From Palleronia marisminoris (GTDB taxonomy: Bacteria; Pseudomonadota; Alphaproteobacteria; Rhodobacterales; Rhodobacteraceae), in NCBI RefSeq assembly GCF_900172315.1, contig NZ_FWFV01000001.1, forward strand, positions 372,001 through 436,000: 64,000 nucleotides of DNA. The letters are read 5' to 3'. The position numbers and the translations under genes were made by a program. This document shows, in pieces, positions 10,912 through 20,285 of the stretch. The notes beneath the pieces were generated by a model, which was given only the letters and a program-made list of their open reading frames with translations, had not been told where the DNA came from and did not search any database. Position 1 is the first letter of the stretch, and every line of letters starts with the position of its first letter.

Positions 10912-11361
10912 GTGACCGACGCTTCTCACAAGACCTCAGCCATGATCGCGTTCGCCAGTAACGAGGCGGCGGGATTCTACGATCTGCCTGCCCTCATCGG
11001 CGGCGTGCTGTCCCGGACCGGCGCCTCGATCAGCGCGCTCGATCTCGGCCTGTCGGGCGATAGCATCCGCTATGCCACCGACCACGGCGATCTCGAACTT
11101 CTCGGCCGCTTGCACGACGATGGCGCGTGGCAAGTCACCGTCACCTGCGACGCGGTTGGAGGCCTCGGTCGGCAGCTTTGCTTCCAGGTCGTGCGCCGCC
11201 TGATCGGGCGGTTCCCCGTGTCGTCGGTCTTCTGGCAGCCGACCCGGCAGCGGCTGGCGCCCGGCAGCTTCACCTGGCACGCGCTCACCGTTTCGCCGCG
11301 TCGCTGGCGTGCTCCCTCGATAACGATCTTCCCAGCCAATCACGCCGCAGCCACGATCTGA
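10912..11361 (+). CDS. Hypothetical protein of unknown function
   Basis: This 149-residue frame starts with a GTG eight bases after GGGGGAA. I do not recognise a family. The N-terminal 100 residues have the hydrophobic/charged alternation of a real alpha/beta protein, with LPALIGGVLSRTGASI and VGGLGRQLCFQVVRRLIGRFP followed by SSVFWQPTRQRLAPGSF. The last 30 residues are arginine-rich and less convincing. There is no signal peptide or membrane segment. It lies between glnA and a BCCT carrier with its own Shine-Dalgarno, so it is probably expressed separately. Confidence 0.5.
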   Translation: MTDASHKTSAMIAFASNEAAGFYDLPALIGGVLSRTGASISALDLGLSGDSIRYATDHGDLELLGRLHDDGAWQVTVTCDAVGGLGRQLCFQVVRRLIGRFPVSSVFWQPTRQRLAPGSFTWHALTVSPRRWRAPSITIFPANHAAATI

Positions 11362-11456
11362 CTCTCGGTCACCTTGCGTTTGTGTCGATGCCTCTGCACG
11401 CTACATCAGCCGAAACCGGCCGTAGCGGGCCCAGGCCGACCAATGCCAGGAGCGAG

Positions 11457-13106
11457 ATGAAACAGCAGATCACCCAGAGCCGGCTCTGGATCTTTCCCAA
11501 GGTTCATCGCCCCGTCTTCGCCACCTCCGCCATCCTGATCGTCGCCTTCATCCTGTTCGGCGCGATCTTCTCGGACACGGCCAACACGATCTTCACCGGC
11601 CTGCAATCGGCGCTGACCACCTATCTCGGCTGGACGCTGATCGTCCTCGTCAACGCGCTTCTTCTCTTCGTCATCTTCCTCGGGTTCGGGCCGTACGGGG
11701 ACATCCGCCTCGGCTACATGGACGAGTCCCCCGAATACGACCTGTTCTCGTGGACGGCGATGCTGTTCTCGGCCGGAATCGGCATCGGCCTCATCTACTG
11801 GGGCGTGGCCGAACCGATGTACCACTTCTTCGCGCCCCCCCGGCTCGAGCCCGAGACGCAGGCCGCCGCGCAAGAGGCCATGGCGATCACGTTCCTCCAC
11901 TGGGGGTTCCACGCCTGGGCGATCTATGCCGTCGTCGCGCTCAGCCTCGCCTATTTCCACTTCCGCAAGGGCCTGCCCCTGTCGATCCGCTCGTCGCTCT
12001 ATCCGCTGATCGGAGACCGCATCTACGGGTTCTGGGGCGACGTGGTGGACACGCTGGCAGTGTTCGGCACGATGTTCGGCATCGTCACCTCGCTCGGCCT
12101 CGGCGCGATCCAGATCAATGACGGGCTCGGGGTGGTCTTCGGGATCGAAAACAGCGTCTGGGTGCAGATCATCGTGATCGCAGTCATCACGGCCATGGCG
12201 ACGCTGTCGGTGGTCGCCGGCCTCGACGGCGGCATCAAGCGGCTGTCGAACATCAACGTCATACTTTCGATGGTGCTTCTGGCCTTCATGATGATCGTGG
12301 GACCGACGCTCTTCATCCTCGACAGTTTCATCGAGAATTACGGCAACTACATTGCCAAGCTCGTCGATCTCGGCACCTGGACCGAAGGGTGGAGCGGCGG
12401 AAACTGGCAGAACGCCTGGACGATCTTCTACTGGGCGTGGTGGATCAGCTGGGCCCCCTTCGTGGGCGTGTTCATCGCCCGCATCTCGCGCGGGCGCACG
12501 ATCCGCGAGTTCGTAGCGGGCGTGATGCTGCTGCCTTGCACGATCATGTTCTTCTGGTTCTCGGCCTTCGGCGGCGTTGCCATCGACATCTCGCTCGGCG
12601 GCGACCAGACCCTGATCGAGGCCACGCAAGAAGGCTACGGCAACACGATGTTCGCCTTGCTCGAGTATTTCCCGCTGGCAAGCGTGACGTCCATCTTCGC
12701 CGTGGTGCTGATCGTGTTGTGGTTCGTCACCTCGTCGGACTCGGGCAGCTTTGTGATCGACATGCTGACTGCGGGCGGGGACCCCGATCCCCCGAAGGTC
12801 CAGCGCGTGTTCTGGGCTGTTGCCGAGGGGTGCGTCGCGTCGGTCCTGCTGCTCGCCGGCGGCCTGTCGGCCCTTCAGGCGGCGGCGGTGGTGGCGGGCT
12901 TCCCCTTTGCCATCGTCGTGGTGCTCATCACCTACGGATTGTGGCGCGCGCTTGCCTGGGACCCGCTGATCGTCCACCGCCACAACCTGCGCTACCGTAC
13001 GGACGTCGAGGCGGACCACAACATGCCCAACGAGCTTCCCGGCAGTGCCGAAGACATCGGCGAGTCCACCGAGCCCGAGGATGCCCGCGCGGCGCCCGCC
13101 GAATGA
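11457..13106 (+). CDS. BCCT-family (betaine/carnitine/choline) transporter
   Basis: This 549-residue inner-membrane carrier has about twelve hydrophobic segments. The family signature WWISWAPFVGVFIARISRGRT lies near residues 325-345, with the tryptophans that bind quaternary ammonium groups. GIGIGLIYWGVAEPMYHF near residue 105 and the SSDSGSFVIDMLTAG block are also characteristic. BCCT carriers import osmolytes such as glycine betaine, choline or DMSP, often with Na+. The ATG at 11457 follows AGGAG by four bases; the frame is open further upstream but that part is not protein-like. The substrate cannot be told from sequence alone. Confidence 0.93.
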   Translation: MKQQITQSRLWIFPKVHRPVFATSAILIVAFILFGAIFSDTANTIFTGLQSALTTYLGWTLIVLVNALLLFVIFLGFGPYGDIRLGYMDESPEYDLFSWTAMLFSAGIGIGLIYWGVAEPMYHFFAPPRLEPETQAAAQEAMAITFLHWGFHAWAIYAVVALSLAYFHFRKGLPLSIRSSLYPLIGDRIYGFWGDVVDTLAVFGTMFGIVTSLGLGAIQINDGLGVVFGIENSVWVQIIVIAVITAMATLSVVAGLDGGIKRLSNINVILSMVLLAFMMIVGPTLFILDSFIENYGNYIAKLVDLGTWTEGWSGGNWQNAWTIFYWAWWISWAPFVGVFIARISRGRTIREFVAGVMLLPCTIMFFWFSAFGGVAIDISLGGDQTLIEATQEGYGNTMFALLEYFPLASVTSIFAVVLIVLWFVTSSDSGSFVIDMLTAGGDPDPPKVQRVFWAVAEGCVASVLLLAGGLSALQAAAVVAGFPFAIVVVLITYGLWRALAWDPLIVHRHNLRYRTDVEADHNMPNELPGSAEDIGESTEPEDARAAPAE

Positions 13107-13463
13107 CCACGCGGGGCGGGTCATCCCCGCCCCCCGATCCTCAGCTCCGCCGGCAGCTCATCCCCGCCATCGCCGCCGCCCCGCCCGAGGCTGGGGCAAT
13201 CCGTCCACCCGGTAACTCGTCCTCGGGAATTCGGTGGAATTGCAGCGACGAGTCCACCGTGAACCCCGCTCCAAGAGGTGCGCACGCATCGGGAGTCCGC
13301 CCCCTCGGCCAGAGCTTCGGCGGTGCCCATGTCGGCCCGTGGAGGAACCGTTGCCGCCCGCGTGGGTCGCAGACCGATCCGGCGTCGCGCTAGGGGGCGA
13401 GGTAGGCTCGATCGGTGCTCGCCTTCAGGTGAGCTATGTCAGGCCCCGCCGCGCGACGCAGGC
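13107..13463. other. Intergenic stretch without recognisable gene
   Basis: Apart from the hairpin at its left end I see only low-quality arginine/proline-rich open frames and no Shine-Dalgarno-led candidate. It separates the BCCT gene from the convergent monooxygenase-like gene. Confidence 0.5.
13113..13133 (+). terminator. GC-rich hairpin after the BCCT gene
   Basis: GGGGCGGG (13113-13120) pairs with CCCGCCCC (13126-13133) around a 5-base loop, six bases after the BCCT stop. There is no T-run, so termination efficiency is uncertain. Confidence 0.5.
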
Positions 13464-13775
13464 TCAGGTAACGCTCTGGACACTCTCGAAGATTTCGAGC
13501 TTCGGCGGCCCGAGATAGAGGTCCGTCTGGGGGCGCACCCCGGAATGCGCCTTGCGGAATGCGTCCGAGCGGGTCCAGGTCTCGAACGCCTCGCGGCTTT
13601 TCCAGGTGGTATGGCTGGCGTAGAGCGTGTGATCCTCGTTCGTCTCGCCCTTCATCAGGTGAAAGGCGACGAAGCCCTCGACCTCTTTCAGATGGCTGTC
13701 GCGGCTGGCCCAAATCTCCTCAAAGGTCTCTTCCTGGCCGCGAGTGACCTTGAAACGGTTCATTGTCAGATACAT
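13464..13775 (-). CDS. Antibiotic biosynthesis monooxygenase (ABM) / HmoA-like protein
   Basis: This 103-residue dimeric alpha+beta-barrel protein belongs to the ABM superfamily. It has NRFKVTRGQEETFEEIW, the VEGFVAFHLMKG strand and the ASHTTWKSREAFETWTRSDAFRKAH block typical of IsdG/HmoA-like haem monooxygenases. Such proteins cleave haem or oxidise quinol-like substrates. Without a neighbouring haem uptake gene the substrate stays open. GGAAGG precedes the ATG by about six bases. No signal peptide is present, so it is cytoplasmic. Confidence 0.85.
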   Translation of the reverse strand: MYLTMNRFKVTRGQEETFEEIWASRDSHLKEVEGFVAFHLMKGETNEDHTLYASHTTWKSREAFETWTRSDAFRKAHSGVRPQTDLYLGPPKLEIFESVQSVT

Positions 13776-14866
13776 GGGGACCTTCCGAGTGATGTGGTGC
13801 CATCACCTTGTAGGATGTCCCGCGCCCCGGCGACAGGGGCGCAAAGCCACACAGGCACGACCGGCTCGGCCGCGCCTTTCTCGAAAGACGGTGCGTTTTC
13901 TGTTGGCAAGCGTGCGCAAAGGCTCCTTTGGCCGCTTGCACTGTCGACGGGGATATTTGCCGCGGCGTTGATGCTTCCGGACAACGCAGCGAACAATCCT
14001 GTCGCGCCATTCCTCGGGGGCCGCTCCCGCCCTACAAGCACTACTGGTTTCTGTGGGCACTCTTCCTGCTCTGTTCGGCAGCGGCTCTGGCAGTTCCACT
14101 TGTTTTGCGCTTTCCCGAAGCGTCATTCGCGTGTCTCGCCGCTGTGGCTATCGCGATTTACCTGACACTGCCCCGTCTCCGAAGAGACGAGGCCGTTGTT
14201 CCTTGGAGCTCGCCGCAATGCACCTTTTCACGTGCTGGGAATGATCTGGGCACGTTCATCGACCTGAGTCACACGATACTCTCAGCAGCCTTCCGAATCG
14301 CCTGCAGCAGGTCTGCGTAACCTCCCTATGGGTGCACCTCTTGGTGGGAGTGCTGGCCGGCCGGGGTTCTCTTTCCCCTCGCGCGTCTTGCCACTGCGCG
14401 TCGGTTGCGCTTGGAACGGGTTCTGGGTTCCCAGGCGCTGGGGGGAACCTGAAACGCCGTGCGGATTTACCTACGCTATCGACGACGTTCCCGCCCCGCC
14501 GGTCCTTTGTACCTCCGCGTCTGGTTCGGTCGTCTGAAACTTGAGCGCATTTTCCTTGTTTGCCACCGATCGGCCTGGAAGCCCGCGACATGGCCGCAAC
14601 GCCCGGCGGGCAACGAAAGCACGCGTTGCCGCAAACGTCATTGGCTAGTCGAAGGCCATCAGAGGCACGAGACGGCGATGCTCGAGTCCCGAGCCAGCGC
14701 CGCCGGTGGGACGACCGGATGTTCCCGATGTTCGTCATGCCGCGCGGGCGCACACGGCAGGATGATGTCTGATCATCGCCAGCTTCGCGGGCGGCGGAAG
14801 CCAATGCTTGGCTGCTCGCCCGACGGCATTTCGGCGCGAAACCCCCATCGGAACAAGGGGTACGAA
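13776..14866. other. Gene-poor 1.1-kb region next to tRNA-Val
   Basis: No intact, well-started gene is visible. Codon use in the open frames differs from the neighbours. One stretch (13815-14320) reads like a frameshifted membrane-protein gene. A 7-bp hairpin (GGTTCCC 14426-14432 / GGGAACC 14443-14449) lies within. I find no integrase, transposase or duplicated tRNA end. Confidence 0.45.
13815..14320 (+). pseudogene. Possible frameshifted membrane-protein gene
   Basis: From ATG 13815 a frame encodes a soluble start and then a hydrophobic segment (LLWPLALSTGIFAAALML). Around 14010-14030 the membrane-protein character moves to another frame, which carries YWFLWALFLLCSAAALAVP and ASFACLAAVAIAIYLTL, followed by a basic LPRLRRDE end, up to the stop at 14320. 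Joining the two frames would give a three-helix protein of about 165 residues. I do not recognise the family. This is inference from hydrophobicity only, and it could be chance. Confidence 0.25.
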
Positions 14867-14941
14867 TGGTGGGCGGTACTGGGATCGAACCAGTGACCCC
14901 TTCGGTGTGAACGAAGTGCTCTACCGCTGAGCTAACCGCCC
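14867..14941 (-). tRNA. tRNA-Val (anticodon CAC)
   Basis: The minus strand folds into a standard cloverleaf. The acceptor stem GGGCGGT/ACCGCCC is followed by discriminator A and an encoded CCA. The D arm is TTAGCTCAGCGGTAGAGC, the anticodon stem is CTTCG/CGAAG around loop TTCACAC (anticodon CAC), and the T arm contains GGTTCGATCCC. It reads GUG codons. A TTGCGG-17-TACAGA promoter lies just upstream. Confidence 0.97.
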
Positions 14942-14951
14942 GGTGGCGCGT

Positions 14952-14980
14952 TCTGTATCGCGGTCGGTAAAGGGCCGCAA
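14952..14980 (-). promoter_or_regulatory. Likely sigma-70 promoter of tRNA-Val
   Basis: On the minus strand TTGCGG (14975-14980) and TACAGA (14952-14957) are separated by 17 bases, placing the start of transcription a few bases before the tRNA. Confidence 0.6.
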
Positions 14981-14989
14981 GGTTCTATC

Positions 14990-15039
14990 GCTCCGATGGC
15001 AGGCAAATTCCTGACAATCCGCCTCCTTCGCATCGGAGC
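14990..15039. repeat. 9-bp inverted repeat between tRNA-Val and lon
   Basis: GCTCCGATG (14990-14998) is perfectly complementary to CATCGGAGC (15031-15039) with 32 bases between. It lies just upstream of the tRNA promoter on the minus strand; its role is unknown. Confidence 0.55.
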
Positions 15040-15115
15040 TTGATCGGGGTCAGTAGGTCCTTCTGCTTTGCCCCACGCAGCACATCCGCCAACGGGGCAG
15101 TGCGGGCAAGCGCTT

Positions 15116-15152
15116 CAAAAAGAAACGGCGCGCCGCCCAAGCGACGCGCCGT
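15116..15152 (-). terminator. Rho-independent terminator of lon
   Basis: On the minus strand ACGGCGCG and CGCGCCGT (15145-15152 and 15125-15132) form an 8-bp GC-rich stem followed by TTTCTTTTTG. It starts 37 bases after the lon stop. Confidence 0.85.
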
Positions 15153-15189
15153 CGAAGTGTCGGACCGGGCGGGAGCGCCCGCTCCGGGA

Positions 15190-17595
15190 TCAGTGCGGCA
15201 GATGCGCCGCGTTCTCGGCCGCGGCGGAGCGGGCCGCGCGATCGGCGTCGGCCGCTTCCTGCGCTGCCTCGTCCCACTCGACCGGCTCGGGCTTGCGCAC
15301 GAGCGCATGCTCGAGAACCTCGTTCACGTGGGAAACGGGGATGATCTGCAGCCCCTCCTTCACGTTGTCGGGGATGTCCGCCAGGTCCTTCTCATTCTCC
15401 TTCGGGATCAGCACCGTCTTGATGCCGCCACGAAGGGCCGCGAGCAGTTTTTCCTTCAGGCCCCCGATCGGCAGCGCGTTGCCGCGCAGCGTCACCTCGC
15501 CCGTCATGGCGATATCCTTGCGGACCGGGATCTGGGTCAGCACCGACACGATGGACGTCACCATCGCCAGACCTGCCGAGGGGCCGTCCTTCGGCGTCGC
15601 GCCCTCCGGCACGTGGACGTGAATGTCCAGCGTGTCGAATTTCGGCGGCTTCACCCCGATCCGGGGCGAGATCGACCGGACGAAGCTGGAGGCCGCGTCG
15701 ATCGACTCCTTCATCACGTCGCCCAGCTTGCCGGTGGTCTTCATCCGCCCCTTGCCCGGCAGGCGCAGCGCCTCGATGTTCAGAAGCTCCCCGCCGACGC
15801 TGGTGTAGGCCAGCCCCGTGACCACGCCGATCTGGTCCTCTTCCTCGGCCAAGCCATAGCGGTGCCGCGGCACGCCGAGGAAATCCGACAGGTTCTCGGG
15901 CGTGACGACGACCTTCTCGACCTCTTTCTTGACGATCTGGGTCGTGGCCTTGCGGGCCAGTTTCGCCAGCTCGCGCTCGAGGTTCCGCACGCCTGCCTCG
16001 CGGGTGTAGGTGCGGATGATGGCCGTCAGCGCCTCGTCGGTGACCTCGAATTCGCCTTTCTTCAGGCCGTGGTTCTCGACCACCTTGGCGATCAGGTGAC
16101 GCTTGGCGATCTCGGCCTTCTCGTCCTCGGTGTAGCCGGCCAGCGGGATGATCTCCATCCGGTCCAGAAGCGGCCCCGGCATGTTGTAGGAGTTCGCCGT
16201 GGTCAGGAACATCACGTCCGAGAGGTCGTATTCCACCTCGAGATAGTGGTCCACGAAGGTCGAGTTCTGCTCGGGGTCGAGCACTTCCAGCATCGCCGAA
16301 GCGGGGTCGCCACGGAAGTCCTGGCCCATCTTGTCGATCTCGTCGAGCAGGATGAGGGGGTTCGTGGTCTTCGCCTTCTTCAACGCCTGGATGATCTTGC
16401 CGGGCATCGAGCCGATATAGGTCCGGCGGTGGCCACGGATCTCGGACTCGTCCCGCACGCCGCCAAGCGAGATGCGGATGAACTCGCGCCCCGTGGCCTT
16501 CGCGACCGACTTGCCGAGCGACGTCTTGCCCACGCCCGGAGGGCCGACGAGGCACATGATCGGCCCCTTCAGCTTCTTCGACCGCTGCTGGACCGCCAGA
16601 TACTCGACGATCCGCTCCTTCACCTTGTCCAGGCTGTAGTGATCGTCATCCAGCACCTTCTGCGCCCGGGTCAGATCCTTCTTGACCCGCGACTTGTCGC
16701 CCCACGGGATGGACAGCATCCAGTCGAGGTAGTTGCGCACGACCGTCGCCTCGGCCGACATGGGCGACATGTTCTTGAGCTTCTTCAGCTCGGCCTCGGC
16801 CTTGTCGCGCGCTTCCTTCGACAGCTTGGTCTCGGAGATGCGCTTCTCCAGCTCGGCCACTTCGCCTTCGCCGTCCTCGCCGTCGCCCAGCTCCTTCTGA
16901 ATGGCCTTCATCTGCTCATTCAGGTAATACTCGCGCTGCGTGCGCTCCATCTGGGATTTCACGCGGGTCTTGATCTTCTTCTCGACCTGCAGGACCGAAA
17001 CCTCGCCCTGCATCAGGCCGTAGACCTTCTCCAGCCGCTGCGAGATGTCGAGCGTCTCCAGAAGTTCCTGCTTCTGCGCCACTTCGACGCCCAGATGGCC
17101 CGCCACCAGGTCGGCCAGCTTCGCGGGATCGTTGGTCTCGCCCACGGCGGCAAGCGCCTCTTCGGGGATGTTCTTCTTTACCCGGGCGTATTTCTCGAAC
17201 TCTTCGCCGACCGAGCGCAGCAGCGCGACGACGGCCTCTTCGTCACCGACCGCCTCGGTCAGTTCCTCGGCTTCGGCTTCGAAGAAGCGATCGTTCTCGA
17301 CGAATTCGGTGATGCGCACGCGGGCGCGGCCTTCGACCAGCACCTTCACGGTGCCGTCGGGCAGTTTCAGCAGCTGCAGCACATTCGCCAGTACGCCCGA
17401 CGTATAGATCCCGTCGGAGTCGGGATCGTCCTGCCCGGGGTCGATCTGGCTCGCCAGCAGGATCTGCTTGTCGTCCGCCATCACCTCTTCCAGCGCGCGG
17501 ACGGATTTCTCGCGGCCGACGAAGAGCGGCACGATCATGTGGGGGAACACCACGATGTCGCGCAGGGGCAGGACAGGATAGGTATGCTCGGTCAT
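15190..17595 (-). CDS. lon: ATP-dependent protease Lon
   Basis: This 801-residue cytoplasmic AAA+ serine protease degrades damaged and regulatory proteins. It begins [21 protein letters not shown] with the N-terminal substrate-binding domain. A coiled-coil follows (roughly 200-300, with [17 protein letters not shown]). The AAA+ module has [13 protein letters not shown] near 348-360 and [11 protein letters not shown]. The protease domain has the catalytic Ser673 in [10 protein letters not shown] and Lys716 in [18 protein letters not shown] before the ATG at 17595 fixes the start. A heat-shock-like promoter sits upstream and a strong terminator downstream. Confidence 0.98.
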   Translation of the reverse strand: MTEHTYPVLPLRDIVVFPHMIVPLFVGREKSVRALEEVMADDKQILLASQIDPGQDDPDSDGIYTSGVLANVLQLLKLPDGTVKVLVEGRARVRITEFVENDRFFEAEAEELTEAVGDEEAVVALLRSVGEEFEKYARVKKNIPEEALAAVGETNDPAKLADLVAGHLGVEVAQKQELLETLDISQRLEKVYGLMQGEVSVLQVEKKIKTRVKSQMERTQREYYLNEQMKAIQKELGDGEDGEGEVAELEKRISETKLSKEARDKAEAELKKLKNMSPMSAEATVVRNYLDWMLSIPWGDKSRVKKDLTRAQKVLDDDHYSLDKVKERIVEYLAVQQRSKKLKGPIMCLVGPPGVGKTSLGKSVAKATGREFIRISLGGVRDESEIRGHRRTYIGSMPGKIIQALKKAKTTNPLILLDEIDKMGQDFRGDPASAMLEVLDPEQNSTFVDHYLEVEYDLSDVMFLTTANSYNMPGPLLDRMEIIPLAGYTEDEKAEIAKRHLIAKVVENHGLKKGEFEVTDEALTAIIRTYTREAGVRNLERELAKLARKATTQIVKKEVEKVVVTPENLSDFLGVPRHRYGLAEEEDQIGVVTGLAYTSVGGELLNIEALRLPGKGRMKTTGKLGDVMKESIDAASSFVRSISPRIGVKPPKFDTLDIHVHVPEGATPKDGPSAGLAMVTSIVSVLTQIPVRKDIAMTGEVTLRGNALPIGGLKEKLLAALRGGIKTVLIPKENEKDLADIPDNVKEGLQIIPVSHVNEVLEHALVRKPEPVEWDEAAQEAADADRAARSAAAENAAHLPH

Positions 17596-17670
17596 CAAGT
17601 TATCCTTCTTGGCAAGGACCACGCGTCCCGCTTCGCGGCAACGGCCCGGGTCCTCCGGTGACGGGACAGA

Positions 17671-17698
17671 TGTGGGGGCACGCCGTCCGTTTCGCAAG
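17671..17698 (-). promoter_or_regulatory. Candidate RpoH (sigma-32) promoter of lon
   Basis: On the minus strand CTTGCG (17693-17698), a 14-base spacer and CCCCCACA (17671-17678) resemble the heat-shock consensus CTTGAA-N13-17-CCCCAT. It lies about 75 bases upstream of the lon start. lon is commonly RpoH-controlled. Confidence 0.45.
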
Positions 17699-17751
17699 CT
17701 GGTCCGATCAGCCGACCGACACTGCCTTCGCGTCGCTCTGGACGCAAGCGG

Positions 17752-18318
17752 TCAGTCGGGATCCGAGGGGGTCATGTAGGCGACGCCGGCCATGAACAGA
17801 AGCGCTTCCGGGCTGGAAAGCTCGAGTTCGGTGACCATCAGCATCCGGTCCTCGAAGTAGGGGATCAGCGTGACGGTCCCGCCGGCGCTGATCCCCTCGG
17901 TATCGGGGACGTGCGCGACGAGCTGCGGCAGATCCTCGGGACCGCAGGGCGTGTCGGACAGGAGGTCGGCCAGCGTCTGGTTGCGGGTGTCCTCGAGCAG
18001 CGCGTCCACCGCATCCGTGTCGTAGATCGGCCCGTCGGCAAGCGCGAGGTCGAGCGGCTGACCCTGCAGACTGTCGAGGAAGGCCGACTCGATCCGGCCG
18101 TCGCGGATCACGACCGGGGCGGGATCGGGTGCGCGGAAATAGCTGTCGGCATGGGACTCGAGGGCGATCTTTTCCTGTGCCGTCCAACGCCCCTCGATCG
18201 CGTCCAGAACCGCCTCGGAATCGCCATTTCCACACAGGCTCTGTGCCGCCGCGGGGCCGGCGGCCAGCAGGCAAATGGCGATCGCACGCGCGATGTTGGC
18301 TGGATCACTCATACTCAT
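17752..18318 (-). CDS. Secreted/periplasmic protein of unknown function
   Basis: This 188-residue protein has an N-terminal signal peptide (ANIARAIAICLLAAGPAAAQ, cleavage expected after AAAQ or ALA-like AAA). The mature part is acidic with a cysteine pair (SLCGNGD and DTPCGPEDL). Near the C-terminus is GGTVTLIPYFEDRMLMVTELELS, a likely beta sheet. I do not recognise a family. The start is ambiguous between ATG 18318 and ATG 18312; neither has a strong Shine-Dalgarno. It is transcribed divergently from recJ, with about 115 bases between. Confidence 0.7.
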   Translation of the reverse strand: MSMSDPANIARAIAICLLAAGPAAAQSLCGNGDSEAVLDAIEGRWTAQEKIALESHADSYFRAPDPAPVVIRDGRIESAFLDSLQGQPLDLALADGPIYDTDAVDALLEDTRNQTLADLLSDTPCGPEDLPQLVAHVPDTEGISAGGTVTLIPYFEDRMLMVTELELSSPEALLFMAGVAYMTPSDPD

Positions 18319-18434
18319 GTGTTCAGGCATACGCCCGGCGACGGATGGTGCCAAGCAATCCCCGAGGGACACCCTTCCTTGCGGCGGAACTCCGCGATAT
18401 GGTGGCGGGACTTCCCGGATGAACGAGATATGCC

Positions 18435-20195
18435 GTGCCGCGCGACGAGATCACACGGGCCTTCCTGGGCGTCGAAAGCTCCCTCACCGGCCGCCGCTGG
18501 ATCGGCCCCACGGCCGAGGACGACCGCCTGGCCGAAGCGATGTGCCAGGAAACCGACCTGCCCGACCCCGTCGCGCGCGTCCTCTGCCGCGCCGGCATCG
18601 CGCCCGAGGGCGCTGCGGGCTACCTTGCGCCGTCGATCAAGGACCTGCTGCCCGACCCGCTGACCCTGCGCGACATGGCCCCCGCGGCCGAGCGGGTGCT
18701 GCAAGCCGTCGCCCGCCGCGAACGGGTTGCCGTCTTCGGAGATTACGACGTCGACGGCGCGGCCTCTTCGGCGCTGCTCCTGATCTGGCTGCGCGCCCTC
18801 GGGCTCGACCCGACGCTCTACATTCCCGACCGGATCGACGAGGGCTATGGTCCGAACGAGGCCGCCATGGAGCAGCTCGCCGCCGACCACGACCTGATCG
18901 TCTGCGTCGACTGCGGCACCCTGTCCCACGGCCCGATCGCCGCCGCCGTCGGTGCTGACGTGATCGTCCTCGACCACCACCTGGGCACCGAGACCCTGCC
19001 CGACGCCATCGCCGTGGTGAACCCCAACCGGCAGGATGAAAGCGGCGACCTGGGCCATCTCTGCGCCGCTGCGGTCGTGTTCCTGCTGCTGGTCGAGGCC
19101 AACCGTCGACTGCGCGAAGGCGGAACGCGCGGGCCGGACCTGATGGCGATGCTCGACCTGGTGGCGCTTGCCACCGTGGCCGATGTCGCGCCGCTTGTCG
19201 GAGTGAACCGCGCGCTGGTGCGGCGGGGCCTCGACATCATGCACCGCCGCGCCCGTCCCGGCCTCGCCGCGCTGTCTGACATCGCGCGCCTGACGGTCGC
19301 GCCCTCGGCCTATCACCTGGGCTATGTGCTGGGACCGCGGATCAATGCCGGCGGCCGCGTCGGACGCGCCGATCTGGGCGCGCGGCTGCTGTCAACCGCC
19401 TGCCCGGACGAGGCCGCCTCGCTGGCCGAACGGCTGGACCAGTTCAACACCGACCGGCGCGAGGTCGAGAACGCCGTGCGCGACGCCGCCCTCGCCCAGG
19501 CCGAGACCCGCGGCGTCGACGGCCCCCTCGTCTGGGCCGCGGGCGCCGACTGGCACCCCGGCGTCGTCGGCATCGTCGCGGCGCGCTTGAAAGAGGCGAC
19601 CGGCCGCCCGGCGGTGGTGATCGGCGTGGCCGACGGCATCGGCAAGGGCTCGGCCCGGTCCATCGCCGGCGTCGACCTGGGCGCCGCGATCCACCGCCTC
19701 GCGCAGGAGGGCCTGCTTCTGAAGGGCGGTGGCCACCGCATGGCCGCCGGCCTGACCGTCGCCGAGGATCGGATCGAGGACGCCATGGCCCGCCTTGGCG
19801 ACCTGCTCGCGCGGCAGGGGGCGGCCGCGGGCGAGCCGCGCGGCCTCAAGGTCTCCGCCCTGCTCATGCCCGGTGCCGCGACGACCGAACTTATCGACGA
19901 GATCGAGCGCGCCGGCCCCTTCGGCCAGGGCTCCCCTGCCCCGCGCTTCGCCTTCCCCGACTGCCGCGTCACGTCGGCCCGGCGCGTGGGCGAGAGCCAC
20001 CTGAAGATCAGCTTCACCGACGGCATGGGCCCCCGCGTGGACGCCATCGCCTTCGGCGCCTTCGACGGCCCCCTGGGTCCCGCACTCGAAGGCCATGGCG
20101 GCGCCCGCTTCCACCTCGCCGGACGGCTCGAGATCAATCACTGGCAAGGCCGCGCCCGCCCGCAGGTCCGGCTCGAGGACGCTGCGCCGGCCTAG
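18435..20195 (+). CDS. recJ: Single-stranded-DNA-specific 5'-3' exonuclease RecJ
   Basis: This 586-residue DHH-family nuclease acts in recombination and mismatch repair. Motif I is DYDVDGAASS (Asp103 onward), VDCGT follows, and the DHH motif is at residues 180-182 (LDHHLG). The DHHA1 half has PRINAGGRVG and GGHRMAAGLTV, and a C-terminal OB-like domain follows (GQGSPAPRFAFPDC). The start is a GTG; an ATG five bases upstream is out of frame. Length matches typical RecJ. Short inverted repeats follow the stop, before the tRNA promoter. Confidence 0.96.
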   Translation: MPRDEITRAFLGVESSLTGRRWIGPTAEDDRLAEAMCQETDLPDPVARVLCRAGIAPEGAAGYLAPSIKDLLPDPLTLRDMAPAAERVLQAVARRERVAVFGDYDVDGAASSALLLIWLRALGLDPTLYIPDRIDEGYGPNEAAMEQLAADHDLIVCVDCGTLSHGPIAAAVGADVIVLDHHLGTETLPDAIAVVNPNRQDESGDLGHLCAAAVVFLLLVEANRRLREGGTRGPDLMAMLDLVALATVADVAPLVGVNRALVRRGLDIMHRRARPGLAALSDIARLTVAPSAYHLGYVLGPRINAGGRVGRADLGARLLSTACPDEAASLAERLDQFNTDRREVENAVRDAALAQAETRGVDGPLVWAAGADWHPGVVGIVAARLKEATGRPAVVIGVADGIGKGSARSIAGVDLGAAIHRLAQEGLLLKGGGHRMAAGLTVAEDRIEDAMARLGDLLARQGAAAGEPRGLKVSALLMPGAATTELIDEIERAGPFGQGSPAPRFAFPDCRVTSARRVGESHLKISFTDGMGPRVDAIAFGAFDGPLGPALEGHGGARFHLAGRLEINHWQGRARPQVRLEDAAPA

Positions 20196-20239
20196 AGAAA
20201 GTTGCCGCGAGGTGAAGGAAACTTTCACGAAAATCGCTC

Positions 20240-20268
20240 TTGCACCCCCCAGCGAGTTTCCTTAGACA
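20240..20268 (+). promoter_or_regulatory. Likely sigma-70 promoter of tRNA-Glu
   Basis: TTGCAC (20240-20245) and TAGACA (20263-20268) with a 17-base spacer lie directly upstream of the tRNA, with start of transcription expected near 20275. Confidence 0.6.
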
Positions 20269-20285
20269 GCCGCTCACGACAGGAT

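Noticed and set aside
14459-14896. Open frame running into tRNA-Val on the plus strand
   Set aside because: It crosses the tRNA on the opposite strand and gives the familiar WWAVLGSNQ artefact of tRNA-overlapping predictions.
15040-17661. Plus-strand open frame of 873 codons opposite lon
   Set aside because: It is exactly antisense to an intact, motif-rich Lon. Its translation is rich in His/Arg/Leu/Asp shadow patterns with no recognisable domain.
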